Assembly (NCBI RefSeq): GCF_905404315.1
Contig: NC_066296.1
Coordinates: 9,548,001-9,612,000, forward strand
DNA: 64,000 nucleotides
Direction: 5' to 3'
Source: Leptidea sinapis
Taxonomy: Eukaryota; Arthropoda; Insecta; Lepidoptera; Pieridae
In this document: one piece after another, positions 22,986 through 33,639 of the stretch
Layout: each line of letters begins with the position of its first letter
How positions within the stretch are numbered: position 1 is the stretch's first letter
Made by a program: the position numbers and the translations under genes
The notes under the pieces: generated by a model
The model's input: the letters and a program-made list of their open reading frames with translations, nothing else
Told to the model about the DNA's origin: nothing
Database searches by the model: none

Positions 22986-23249
22986 CACTAAGATAGTGTT
23001 GAAATGCTAATTACATCAAATAACATACTCTCGAAGCCCGGTCGTGTTTTGAATAACTTTATAACTTCATAAGAAAAAAAATTTATACAACAATACAGAT
23101 TTTTTAATACTTTCATTTGGATCACTTGAAAGCTATTAAAATAATGAATTTTAAATGCTGCAATTAGTTTGAAAATCTTGATGAATATTTTGACAGTTTT
23201 CAGTTTGCATTCACTTGAACTGCTTGTGAACGTACTACTATTAATAATA

Positions 23250-23430
23250 TTTTTAACCGACTTCAAAAAGAAGGAGGTTCTCAATTCGATTGGTACTTTT
23301 TTATGTATGTACACCGATTATGCTGAGATTTATGAATCGATTTACGTGATTCTTCTTTTGGTTGATGCGGAATAGTTGCCATTTGGTCCCATTAAAATTT
23401 TGCATAGTTTGGCCCAGTAGTTTTCATTTA
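23250..23430 (-). repeat. G-family repeat, inverted copy
   Basis: Starts TTTTTAACCGACTTCAAAAA with GAAGGAGGTTCTCAATTCGA, the complement of the G end at 42370-42410. The remainder (GTACACCGATTATGCTGAGA) is a part of the family not present in the other copies. Confidence 0.7.
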
Positions 23431-24529
23431 ATTAACATTTCTAATGAATATTCATGTTTACATAGATGATGTTTTTGTTTACGTGGACGATGTAATTTTA
23501 TTTTGTGTAGGTGAGGCTTTTTAGGAGTATTCATTTCGATTGATTAGTATTAGCCCGTGTCTCGATAAGTGGGTCTTAGGCTACCTGTCATTCATAGCTT
23601 CTTCTTTCTTCACGATATTTCATTTTCTCACAAGAACGTGAAACAGAGTTTCAAACAGAATTTTTTGGAGTCGATTCATTTTTCCATTCCCGTTTATTCG
23701 GATCTATATTGTTTAAGGTGCGCGGCACCTTTCAATGGCCTAAAGCTACTTAACAAATTACTATTCAATATAATATGACAATATTAAGCAACGAAATATT
23801 ATAGTTTACTTGATGTAATCGAGAAAAAACCTACTGTAGTTAACGGAACAACCTATTACTGACACTAATAAGTAAAAACTAAAAAAACTATTTCATAAAC
23901 TAAACAGTATTTTAGTATTTTAAAAATATTTAGGTTTTAGGTTTGCATAAGAGGAGTGCTGCGTCACAAATTTCTTATAAAAGATAGTAACATTGGTTTT
24001 GCGTTGCCTTTTGCATCAGACTGTGATTGGAATTTGAACCCCCAAGGTCGATCAGGGTGGTGGTTATATACTGCCTACACTCGCGCAATGACAAATTAAG
24101 CCCGGAATGATGGTAGAGCTATCCTTTCCTTCATCCCCTATTATGTATTATATGTCGATTCATATAAAAAAAAAATAATATGCGTATTTCATGTAAAAAT
24201 ACAAATAAATTTCTTCCAACATGTACTAAGTGTAGTAAAAATAGTACAACATAGTTATTTCTTGAAATGTTAAACTACAGTTGGGAGACAGGAGCTCAAA
24301 CTAGGTAGAATCTGTGCTATTTTACTGTCGTTGTTATTATTGAGACGAAATACAAAATATGATTGTGCGTTTGTGAATGATTTATATGAATGCATGCATG
24401 AGAGTGTCCTTTTTGGTTTACTCGTACTAAAAAGGAAAGGTTTTAAGTTTGTGTAATCTGAATAATGTGTTCAGTATTTGTGTGTACAATTAAAGATGAA
24501 CCTATAATATTATGTATCTATATTTATTC
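23431..24529. other. No gene seen
   Basis: Nothing recognisable. The small frames here have background composition. Confidence 0.5.
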
Positions 24530-24955
24530 GAGATTATAGTAACATTGTCGGTGGTTTTGGTTCTCCTACGGAACTCCTCATTTCTGATTCGATCTCGCAG
24601 GGAAACTCCGAGCATAGCCCTCTCCATTGCCCTCTGACCGACTATGAGTTTCTCATCAGGCCCATAGCTAGCGACCACGTCTGCGCACTGTAAGTCATCA
24701 CTGGCAACACACAAGTAGCCCAAATGATTGCGAAACTGAAGTGGCAGTGGGCAGGCCACATAGTTCGATGGACAGATAGCCATTGGAGCAGTAAAGTCCT
24801 CGAATAGCGCCCACGTACCGGAAGACGCAGTGTTGGTTGGTACAAGGTGGACCGACGATCTGGTCAAGATCGCCGCAATACGTTGGATGAGGGCAGCGCA
24901 GGGCCATTGTCCAGCATTGGACGTCTTACGGCTGATGATGATGACGATAATGATA
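24530..24955 (+). pseudogene. RTE LINE 3' end with inverted 5' half
   Basis: From 24716 the plus strand reads AQMIAKLKWQWAGHIVRWTD, RPRTGRRSVGWYKVDRRSGQ and DRRNTLDEGSAGPLSSIGRL, ending in repeated GATGATGATGACGA. From 24714 back to 24530 the minus strand reads VLPVMTYSAQTWSLAMGL, RAMERAMLGVSLRDRIRNEE and FRRRTKTTD. In an RTE polyprotein the minus-strand part comes directly before the plus-strand part. The 5' half is therefore inverted at about 24715, the pattern left by twin priming during LINE insertion. The copy is dead. Confidence 0.8.
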
Positions 24956-25299
24956 GTAACATTGGGGCTAACAGATTTTCTGTTTCGTCATAATCGTGTT
25001 TAAGTAGCCATGTCATTATTTCTTTCTTGCGAGAGTAAGCTGTTTTATTAATTAAATTAATTTTTTAGTTTGCCTTAATATGAAGTTTGACCTTACCAGC
25101 AGTAGAACTTCCTTACGTAGGCAGTCTTAATCGAGGTTTTTTACAAGCTGTATCGCCGGTATTGTCTTTAAAGGATATCATTTTCTTTAATTTTTTTAAA
25201 GTATAAGCTATTGTGTTGTCTTAATATTTCATGTCTTCTAATATTGTAAAATTTTATTACTTAAAATATATATCAAGAAGTACAGCAGGAACAAAATAA

Positions 25300-25800
25300 C
25301 ATGTATTGATTTCCGGTGCTGAGGAAAGCAAGAAAATATGAAGATATTAGAGACCCAAGTAGGTGCCTTGCTCTTGCGTCTCAAGCCGCGGCTGTCAAAG
25401 ACACGTTTTTCTCCGTATTTTATAGACGCTTCGAGAAAACTGAGGCACTTATGAACCAGAGAACATCTTTGAATAGAAAGTTATCATACCCAATTTAAAA
25501 CAAGATTAACCATGAAGGGGTGGAGTGAGATATAATTTGTAAATCTTACCTTAATTTATATAGATTTTTTTTTAATAATTATTATTATAGATATAAAAGA
25601 AATTCTTTAATATTAATAATTCTTACCCTTTTAATGTATTGTCTTTCTCTTTTACTGTATTACAAATGGTTGCCTGGAAGTGATCACTATATAGTAGTGA
25701 TAAGGCCGCCATTTGCACCATATCATGTAATAATGTATGTTAGTAGTTAAGTTATATTTTGTTAATGTGGTGTCAAAAAAGTGTAATAAATAAATAAATG
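25300..25800 (+). mobile_element. Probable LINE 3' end, unidentified family
   Basis: A short C-terminal frame reads LRKARKYEDIRDPSRCLALA, SQAAAVKDTFFSVFYRRFEK and TEALMNQRTSLNRKLSYPI, then stops at about 25498. About 300 bases follow without coding and end in (AATA)n at 25785-25800. A frame fragment followed by an untranslated tail and short A/T repeats is the layout of a truncated LINE. I do not recognise the protein family. Confidence 0.4.
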
Positions 25801-26291
25801 ATAAAATGTAACTAACCGTTCAATAGACTTTTAAAGATTCTATTTGAATAGAGCTGAGATCATGAGAATGGGATTTTAAACAACATTTATTAACACAAGT
25901 ATGTAAAACAATCACAGGATGAATATGAATGTTCAAAGTTAATGAAATGCCTTTAAATTATGGCTTTACTTATTTTTTATGGAAGAGGAGGTCTAATGAG
26001 CGGATAGGTCTCCAAATAACTTGCAAAACAAGAGGACTCGCAGAATCGTAGTCTTTTACATACCTAGCTGCTTTCTAAGTCAGTCATCACTGACCTAATT
26101 TGATGTGTGGTGATCACCCCACCATTTGTTATAATATTACGAATATTTATTCAAATTTGGAATCAGACATGACAATATTATCAAATCTGAAAGTTATTTC
26201 AGTTTGTATATTTTCTCTTGAAATCATCTTTTTAATACATAATATAATATGTAATATATATAAAAAATTAAAATATTTATGTTTGTTTCAG
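25801..26291. other. Upstream of the receptor gene; intron sequence
   Basis: Because 26292 is an acceptor site, this stretch is most likely intron of the receptor transcript. 25972-26115 carries worn J-tail pieces in minus sense (GGAAGAGGAGGTCTAATGAG, GTGGTGATCACCCC). No promoter could be identified. Confidence 0.45.
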
Positions 26292-26350
26292 ATAAATCAT
26301 AACATGTGCAACATCCAAAGATGGAAACGCCTTCAAAAACTTTTAACAAG
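26292..26350 (+). other. 5' UTR exon of the tyramine receptor
   Basis: A 59-base exon bounded by an acceptor (TATTTATGTTTGTTTCAG, ending at 26291) and a strong donor (AACAAG then GTGAGT from 26351). The following intron is 26351-26431 (81 bases) and ends TATATTTGTTACAG. The exon lies 266 bases before the receptor start codon on the same strand. The presence of an acceptor means that the transcript begins further upstream, in or beyond this window. The splice sites are read by eye; transcript support is absent. Confidence 0.6.
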
Positions 26351-26543
26351 GTGAGTTTCATAACGTTGTAATTTCCTGGCGCTATTGAAAATTTTGATTC
26401 AACGTTCTTATCTTCTTTATATTTGTTACAGAAATATGGAATTGAGGAAAATTCCCAGCGATTTAGGTAGTAAAATAAACAGAAAAGAATTTATAGAAGA
26501 AATAGCTGTCATTCCTTCTGGCCAGTTTAATTATGTTACGTGA
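26304..26543 (+). promoter_or_regulatory. Two overlapping upstream ORFs in the spliced leader
   Basis: After removing the 26351-26431 intron, an ATG at 26304 opens 52 codons and stops with TGA at 26541-26543, 14 bases before the receptor ATG. Its peptide starts MCNIQRWKRLQKLLTR and ends AVIPSGQFNYVT. A second ATG at 26321, in a better context (A at -3, G at +4), opens 22 codons in another frame and stops at 26468-26470. Both would be met before the receptor start by scanning ribosomes, so they could limit receptor translation. This is inference from sequence only. Confidence 0.5.
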
Positions 26544-26557
26544 AGTGAATTAATAAA

Positions 26558-27985
26558 ATGGCTCAGAGTAGCACGCACGCCGATAATTACACTTCGTCCA
26601 ATTACAGCCAGCCATATGACATAGCGGGGTTCGATAAAGACGAGTGTACAGTCGCGGACGACCCCAAATATCCGAGCAGCTTGGGCCTAACCCTCGCTGT
26701 CCCCGAATGGGAAGCCATTTGTACGGCCATTGTGCTCACACTCATTATTATCTCCACTATTGTTGGCAATATCCTAGTTATTCTCAGCGTGTTCACTTAT
26801 AAACCATTACGTATCGTCCAAAATTTCTTCATTGTTTCCCTCGCTGTAGCCGATTTAACGGTAGCAATATTAGTTTTACCACTAAATGTCGCATATTCTA
26901 TTCTAGGACAATGGGTGTTCGGTATTTACGTGTGCAAGATGTGGCTTACGTGCGACATTATGTGCTGTACGTCATCAATTTTAAACCTTTGTGCCATCGC
27001 TCTAGACCGATATTGGGCAATAACAGATCCCATTAATTACGCTCAAAAACGAACGCTAGAAAGGGTGCTTCTAATGATTGGTGTTGTGTGGGTTTTGTCT
27101 TTGATCATTAGCTCTCCGCCTTTGTTAGGGTGGAACGATTGGCCCGATGTGTTTGAGCCCGACACGCCTTGTCGATTGACTTCTCAGCCGGGATTTGTAA
27201 TATTTTCTTCATCTGGCTCTTTCTACATTCCATTAGTTATAATGACTGTAGTGTATTTTGAGATATATCTTGCAACAAAAAAAAGATTGAGAGACCGAGC
27301 CAAAGCTACTAAAATAAGTACAATATCAACCGGAAAAAATAAATGTGCACTCAAGGAAGATCACCACGACCAAGATTCTGTCAGTTCAGAAGCCAATCAC
27401 AACGAACATCAAGGTATCGCGCGTCTAGTTTCAGACACTGATAAGAAAAAGAAGTCTAAAAGTGCTCCAAAGAAGAAATCTAAACTAAAATATTGGACCA
27501 AAAATGATAAGTTCCAAAATAAACTTATCGTACCATTCTTATCTAATGAAAACTCCGCCAGTGATATTGTGGATAATCAAGAAAATAGGAATACATCATC
27601 TGAAAGCAATTCCAAAGAAACTCACGATGAGGACATGGAAATCATCGAAGTTGAAGTAGTTAAATCTCAAAAACACGCTAAATCCAATCAACAAAATACA
27701 GTTTACCAGTTCATTGAAGAAAAACAAAGGATTTCATTAACTCGTGAACGTCGAGCCGCGAGAACCCTTGGTATCATTATGGGAGTATTTGTAGTGTGTT
27801 GGCTTCCATTTTTTGTGATATACCTGGTTATACCATTTTGTTCGAGTTGTTGTTTATCAAACAAGTTCATAAACTTTATAACATGGCTGGGCTACGTGAA
27901 CTCGGCGCTTAACCCTTTAATCTATACGATTTTTAATATGGACTTTCGTAGAGCATTTAAGAAATTGCTATGTATAAAAATTTAA
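26558..27985 (+). CDS. Type 1 tyramine (octopamine/tyramine) receptor
   Basis: A 475-residue class A GPCR that binds tyramine, and octopamine less well, at the neuronal plasma membrane; insect TAR1 receptors usually act through Gi to lower cAMP. Visible features: N-glycosylation sites N10 and N15; TM1 about 52-77 (GN at 70-71); TM2 with LAVAD; TM3 with the amine-binding Asp133 and the DRY motif at 150-152; a disulfide pair C126/C205; TM5 serines 217-219 and 221, for the ligand hydroxyl; a long Lys-rich third loop of about 240-395; TM6 CWLPFF at 414-419; TM7 NPLIY at 452-456. The length agrees with the moth homologue of about 479 residues as I recall it. The start is fixed by an in-frame TGA at 26546-26548 and a good context (AATAAAATGG). 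The coding region has no intron. Intact, with no damage seen. The gene symbol (TAR1 or Oct-TyrR) depends on the nomenclature used. Confidence 0.95.
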   Translation: MAQSSTHADNYTSSNYSQPYDIAGFDKDECTVADDPKYPSSLGLTLAVPEWEAICTAIVLTLIIISTIVGNILVILSVFTYKPLRIVQNFFIVSLAVADLTVAILVLPLNVAYSILGQWVFGIYVCKMWLTCDIMCCTSSILNLCAIALDRYWAITDPINYAQKRTLERVLLMIGVVWVLSLIISSPPLLGWNDWPDVFEPDTPCRLTSQPGFVIFSSSGSFYIPLVIMTVVYFEIYLATKKRLRDRAKATKISTISTGKNKCALKEDHHDQDSVSSEANHNEHQGIARLVSDTDKKKKSKSAPKKKSKLKYWTKNDKFQNKLIVPFLSNENSASDIVDNQENRNTSSESNSKETHDEDMEIIEVEVVKSQKHAKSNQQNTVYQFIEEKQRISLTRERRAARTLGIIMGVFVVCWLPFFVIYLVIPFCSSCCLSNKFINFITWLGYVNSALNPLIYTIFNMDFRRAFKKLLCIKI

Positions 27986-28600
27986 GCGGCTGTGCCAAAA
28001 TGTAAATAAATCTATTGTATATTATAATTTTGCTCAATATGATGTTTTATTATAATTTGTATATTCATGTTTAACTAAATTCAACTATTGTATAAGCGAT
28101 ATGACAAATAGCGACCTATTATTGATCTAAACGTCTATAATTATGATTATTAATATCTAGTGGTAATTAAAGTATTTTTTTCAAGTAGACTCATTGTGAT
28201 AGCCTTTGTAATTATTATTTTAATTCTGTACTTAGCGACGTGCATAGCACATTATGTAGTCATAATAATTCCCTTGAGGTTATTATAATATTTATTATAC
28301 ATAGAATATAAAATTTATTATACCCTAGATGTCAACGATATAAGGTTAGTGTAAATATTAATATCATGTTTGTTCGTCTGTACATATCTTAAATTCGTAA
28401 TTAAAGTTTTCAATTGAAAATTGTAAAAAGTAATACAGTTTCTGAGGTGTCTCGATAATTTTAAATTGCTTTGAGAACTCCCTGCAAATGATGAAAAGTT
28501 CTATGGAGTATATCCCTTTGAAATAATTTGAGCCCTTATTTAAAAGGGATATTAGACTTGAAAAGTTTATGTTTGTTGTTCCTTTATAAAATAAACGTGA
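27986..28600 (+). other. Receptor 3' UTR, candidate poly(A) signals
   Basis: AATAAA occurs at 28004-28009, only 19 bases after the stop, and again at 28590-28595. The second lies before a T-rich stretch and would give a 600-base 3' UTR. Which is used cannot be told from sequence. No repeat interrupts this stretch, unlike nearly all surrounding DNA. Confidence 0.45.
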
Positions 28601-28874
28601 AATTTCATTTCGGGTTTTATTGCTGCCTTATCTTTACCAACAATTACATTGTTATTTTAAAGCAATCTGTTAAATGAATGCTACAATTTTAAAGCTATCT
28701 TCATTATGACGTTTTAGATATGTTTAAGCCGTGGTTGGAATGATTGCTGTGTGTTATAATATAATAATACAAATTTATATGAGACGTGACAACAAGCCTT
28801 TCATATGCCTTAAATGCATTCTTCTCTTTATGTAAGACGAGTACAAAACAGGCCTACATACGAATATTGTTTTA

Positions 28875-29175
28875 TGAAAATAAGGGACGAGACGAGCAGG
28901 TCGTTTAACTGATGGTAATTAATACGCCCTGCCCATTACAATGCAGTGCCGATTAGAATTCTTGCAAGACACAAAAATTCTACAACAGCGCTCGTCACCT
29001 TGAGACATATGATGTTATATGCCAGATGCCAAGATGAGTCTCATTTGCCAAGTAATTTCACTAGCTACGGCGCCCTTCACACCGAAAAACAATAAACCTT
29101 ACACATTACTGCTTCACGGCAGAAATAGACGCCGTTGTGGTACCCATAATCTAGTCGGCATCCTGTGCAAAGGAG
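28875..29175 (+). repeat. B-family repeat
   Basis: Copy of 22695-22985: AATAAGGGACGAGACGAGCA, CGCCCTGCCCATTACAATGC, TTTCACTAGCTACGGCGCCC and CATCCTGTGCAAAGGAGCCT. Confidence 0.8.
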
Positions 29176-29184
29176 CCTCCCATT

Positions 29185-29280
29185 GGTAAATCACCTGATG
29201 GTGTGTGATTAACGCGGCCCATACTCATTTGTAATACTAGAGAAATCATCACAGTGTTGCCGATAAACGTCATCATCGAA
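29185..29280 (-). mobile_element. J-tail fragment
   Basis: Worn minus-sense J tail: TCACCTGATGGTGTGTGATT, ACGCGGCCCATACTCATTTG and GAAATCATCACAGTGTTGCC, matching 15188-15260. It abuts the B repeat. Confidence 0.6.
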
Positions 29281-29439
29281 TGGAAAAATAGAAATCATAA
29301 TATGGCGAACGAGGTTCACACGGTGTCACCAAGGTGAGAGTTAATGGTTCAACCTATTTCACTAACATGTCCGTTTTTTATCTGTATTTTATACTTATAA
29401 ATCACCGCTAGTGAAGTTCTTTTGCAGTATCAGAGGTAA

Positions 29440-30045
29440 TTCGGAATTTTGTGCTGCTGTAAAGAGCTGTTCGAGCAATCTACAATCTATCCATCTAGAC
29501 ATACATTGGGAGATAAATTTAAGGAGATCAACATATTAACAGTACCGTGTCAATACATATTTGAAAACCTAATATTTGTGCATAAAAATATAGACCGTTT
29601 TAAAAAAAATAGTGACTTTCCAGGTGATCCGTACGCTCGTTTGTTCATATAAATATATCCTTTTTTCATATAAATATATAAAAAAATCTTGATCTGATTC
29701 ACACAAGGCTAACGAAAATAGACAAATCATTCAGGGGACAATGTGTCCGTTTTTATAATAAAATCCCTGAAGAAATATGCAATCTACAATTAAAAACGTT
29801 TAAAATATTTGTTAAACAGAAACTAAAAAAAGCTTATTATACAATTAAAGATCATATAACAGATAAAAGTGCATGGGATTAAAGCAATGTAAATCATTTT
29901 AAGGTCTGCATTATATTTTAAGTTATAAGCAGTAGGTATGTATTATTCTATTATTTCTATATTTTCTTGTGACTTCAAAAAGTGATGCAGTTGTCCTATT
30001 TTGAGAAATAAACTATTTGAATTTGAATTCAAAATTCTACTAGAT
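29440..30045 (+). pseudogene. LINE C-terminal remnant split by a J-tail insert
   Basis: The first part reads GDKFKEINILTVPCQYIFEN and LIFVHKNIDRFKKNSD (to about 29612). It is interrupted by a small insert holding the J tail (GGTGATCCGTACGCTCGTTT, 29622-29641) and AT-rich sequence to about 29685. The LINE then resumes with LIHTRLTKIDKSFRGQCVRF, YNKIPEEICNLQLKTFKIFV and KQKLKKAYYTIKDHITDKSA before a stop. The tail ends in TTTGAATTTGAATTC at about 30015-30030. Related to the K copies. 5'-truncated. Confidence 0.7.
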
Positions 30046-30944
30046 CTATTTAAAATTATTGAGAAAATTCATACGAATTAAATTGATTCAAAAATAAGTC
30101 CAGCATTCACATAATATAAGTACGTATTTAAGGAGACACTTGGCGAAGTGATACTAATGAAGATGACCAGATATAGGAATCAGTATGTTAAGATAAGTAT
30201 TTGAATAACGATACCAAAGCGACCGCAAACAATAAAATTTGAATGATTCTACAAAAATTGTTACCAGGAAACTGATTAGTATGCCGTATTGAAACTTTGT
30301 ATTCTCGTCGTGTTTGGATGTTCATGACGTCACAAAGGGTGTAAATAATAAATAATAAATGCTATATTTAGATCGTGTAACACTAGATTGCGAGAAATTG
30401 GCGAAATCTAATTTAACACATTGCTCTCACTTTTAATTTACTGATGCTGATCTTGTGCATTGTGACTAGGTTTCTATCGAAGCAAAAAAAAATAAGACGA
30501 AGTATTCAATTTAACCCTCCAAATATCCGCTTTTTTATACAAATTTAACCAAAACTTTGGTCGTTCATAATGTAACTCATAAAATAATGCAAATGGGTCG
30601 CTATGCTTTTAGAAATTAAGGAGATTTGGGATGGTAGATACTCTCGTAGAGGGCTATTAAGGGGCACATATCACTGAGATAATTTTGGTAATTGTAACAA
30701 ATTTTGAGATATAGCGACCATGTGAGACAATATAATGACGAATGATTATCTTTAAAGTGACTAATTGATCGGATAGAAACGGATGATTGTGTGATTTATC
30801 TTTCAATAATATATGGTGTCTTAATTTTTATTGATGATATATTTTTGTAGACATCGTCACTTTCAATATTTTAGAGAAGGTAGAAATGTGAAATGAAATG
30901 AAATCAATAATTTTGCTATGGAAATATGGGAATTTGGAAATTGG
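30046..30944. other. No gene seen
   Basis: Nothing recognisable. Confidence 0.5.
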
Positions 30945-31925
30945 GTATTTTTTATTTATTTATTTATTTATTTAAGCAAACTTTACAGCATTTCTATTCT
31001 ACAGATTAATTCTATAAACTATATACATGTATTGCCTTTAACAGAGTTTGGCAGATTAAATTATAATGAAATAATAACGCTAACAAATAAATAGTAAGTA
31101 ATTATATAAAATAAAGAAGAAAAAGTCCTGAATAATGTGTGCTTGTGATACATGATTATTAAACAGATATGTATAAAGTGTGTATGAATATGTGAGAGTA
31201 TTATGAGTTGTGAGTAGTGTGTAGTGTTCAGTCTAATGGGCATCGTTCTCAGCTTGGGACGTGTGCTCGATCACTGAGTTAATAAATTTATTACAGCTGA
31301 TGAAAAAAATGTCAATATCTTTAAATTTTTTTTCGTATAAATTTACTATCCTGTGCAAAACAGAATGTCTGCCATAGTTAGTACGCGGTTGGCCAACGTC
31401 GAAAAGACGTCTACTCCGTGTATGTGCTGTACTGGCCCATACTCCGATCCGTCCGGTCAGAAGCGAACAATCTATTGCAGAGTTAGCCACATCAAATAAT
31501 AATTTCATGTCTGCTACTTTCCGTCTATCTTCAAGGGTAAGTAGACTAAAATATTTGAGTCTATCCTCGTATTCGTCCTTTCTTCGAAGTACATTATTTA
31601 GGCGACGTGTAAAGGACCGCTGAATAGACTCTAATTGAGATATGTAAGTAACATACGATGGGGACCAGATCGGTGAGGCGTACTCCATAATGCTACGAAC
31701 ATAAGCGAAATACAAAATTTTATGGGAGGCAATTTTTTTTAAACTTTTAACATTTCTATGTAAAAATCCAAGCATTCTATAAGCTTTTTGTGTTATGTAA
31801 TCATAGTGACAAGTGTACAAAAGCTTATTATCCATCATTACTCCAAGATCACGGACGTGCTCTACTCTGGAAATAGTGGTACCATTAAGAGAATAGATGC
31901 GAGAGATAAAGTTGCGTTTTCGGGT
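30945..31925 (-). pseudogene. LINE ORF2 C-terminal copy with tail
   Basis: The minus strand is open through RIYSLNGTTISRVEHVRDLG, then KLLYTCHYDYITQKAYRMLG, SHKILYFAYVRSIMEYASPI, WSPSYVTYISQLESIQRSFT and ENDAH at the stop (31233). This is the thumb and C-terminal domain after the RT palm of a Jockey/I-group LINE. The untranslated tail runs to (TAAA)n at 30950-30975. The 5' truncation is at about 31925, beside a run of 12 G (on plus) that belongs to the flank. The long open frame suggests a fairly recent insertion. Confidence 0.8.
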
Positions 31926-32087
31926 ATAAGTGATAGTTTGGCGGGGGGGGGGGGTTTAAGGTTAAAAACTCGATTTCCGGTGAAACTACAAGAAGTCCTA
32001 TAAAAATAATAAAAAATAAATAAAAAAATAATAAAAATAATAATAGCAAAGTTTTGTTTTAAAAATTTGATTTTTTCACATAACCTC

Positions 32088-32203
32088 AAAATTTATGTGT
32101 TAAATTCAAATACCTAAGTTGTTGGTTTTTAATTTTATTTTATACAAAATTTATGTGTTAAATTAAAATATCTAAGTTGTTGGTTTTTAATTTTATTTTA
32201 TAC
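32088..32203 (+). repeat. Two-copy tandem repeat, period 58
   Basis: AAAATTTATGTGTTAAATT to TTTTATTTTATAC occurs twice back to back (32088-32145 and 32146-32203) with only two visible differences, so the duplication is recent. Confidence 0.9.
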
Positions 32204-32379
32204 AAAATTTTAATTTCCACGAAAGTTACCTTTTTATATCCCAAATACACTGTAAATTTTTTTTATTGCTGTCATACAAAATACCGTTAAGTTGATATTT
32301 TTATATGACTGCTTACACTTCATATACCAAAAAGATGGAAAAGATATCTAAGTCTAAAAGACAAATTTTATTTAATTCA

Positions 32380-32645
32380 AAGAACTTAACATTTAAATTT
32401 GTAGATTACTTTAAAGCATTTGATAGTATTACTCATGGCTATATATTTACTTACAAAGTACGAGTACAATACGCCTCGAAACTAGAGGAGAAGAAATAAA
32501 AATAGAAAGAGGCGTAAGACCGAAATTGTTCATAGCAGTATTGGAGAATGTCTTTAAACAATTGGACTGGAAGGCCAACGGCATATGGATTGGCAATAAG
32601 TATTTAGAGACTGAGCGTTTGGAGATTAAATAAAACGACTGCTTG
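32380..32645 (+). pseudogene. RTE reverse transcriptase fragment
   Basis: Reads FVDYFKAFDSITH (palm motif A) at about 32400-32440 and, in a shifted frame, IERGVRPKLFIAVLENVFKQ and LDWKANGIWIGNKYL. In RTE elements the middle motif is GVRQGDPLSPKLF-like. Here the part between R and P is missing, an internal deletion that removes the catalytic-region turn. Dead fragment. Confidence 0.65.
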
Positions 32646-33005
32646 AGTAGTATGAAGACTGCGAGGAATATGTGGAAGAAATATTTTACTTCAGTTACAC
32701 GATATATATACAAAATCCTTAAAACTAGTTAACCAATTACAATTGTTACTTAAAAAATATTTACACGTTTAGAAAATACACACCAATACTAAAGCTTACA
32801 TTTTGACCAATAGTTAAACGTTTCATTCAATAAGAATTGAGAATAATATTATGTGTTCTCTCTCGCTCTAAAACTAATGCTATCGCAGTAAGCCGGTCAG
32901 CGAGCGCTTGTCTAAACTCGCGTCGATCCTCGATCATCCGATGTCATTAGGTACCCACTCTGTCGCTCATTGATTAAAATTAAATGAATAGTGATCGACC
33001 CAGCG
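32646..33005. other. No gene seen
   Basis: Nothing recognisable. Confidence 0.45.
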
Positions 33006-33009
33006 TTCG

Positions 33010-33626
33010 GAACCGTACGATAATTATCGTACACATACGATAATTTTGTGCCTACGTACGATGTACGATAGCATATTATTATCGTACGCAGATTGTACGA
33101 TAATTTCTATCATGATGCAAAATTTGAGAATTTATATTATTTCACTCATGCGTTGATAGTCTAAATCGCAGTAGCATGATTTTATTTTGTCCAATAAAAT
33201 CTTGGGAAAATACCGGGAAATACAAGTTCTCTATTCCTATTGGTCCTTACGATCCGCTCTACTAAGTTTCACCACTGCCGATACTGTAACTTTATCCACC
33301 GCCTGCTGTACACGCTTTCTTATTGGTTAGTATAGCATCTACCAATGCGAACAAGAGAATATAAGTTCGATATTTCGATTATGTTCACACTTCATATGTA
33401 TCGTATATTTTCGTGTAGAAAAGTTGGCAGTTATTTCGTTATATTATTATGATTATATGTCTGTATTCGCTCTGACAAACGGAATTATTCAAATTAAGTG
33501 AAGAAAGAAGTACTTGCATGCATATCAATATTACAATTTATATGATTTATTTATCTATAATAGACATGATCCTAAAAAATACGATAATTTCGATCCATGT
33601 ACGATAATTTTTACTCCCCTGGTACG
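33010..33626. mobile_element. hAT-like non-autonomous element with TACGATAAT clusters
   Basis: The left end is CAGCGTTCGGAACCGTACGA. TACGATAA/TTATCGTA recurs many times in 33027-33112 and again in 33575-33630, where the right end would be TTTACTCCCCTG (33613-33622 region). CAG...CTG ends and clustered subterminal repeats at both ends are typical of hAT elements. The two ends are not clean inverted copies and no matching 8-base flanks were found, so the limits are uncertain. No transposase frame lies inside. Confidence 0.45.
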
Positions 33627-33639
33627 ATAGTCAGTCCAC

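Noticed and set aside
26100..26354. An 84-residue frame upstream of the receptor as an alternative N-terminal exon
   Set aside because: It runs through the acceptor site at 26291 and is not in frame with the receptor. The spliced uORF is a better reading.
31926..31965. Run of 12 G as a G-quadruplex or regulatory site
   Set aside because: It is a single homopolymer beside a LINE insertion point. It may even be a sequencing artefact, and nothing near it suggests a function.
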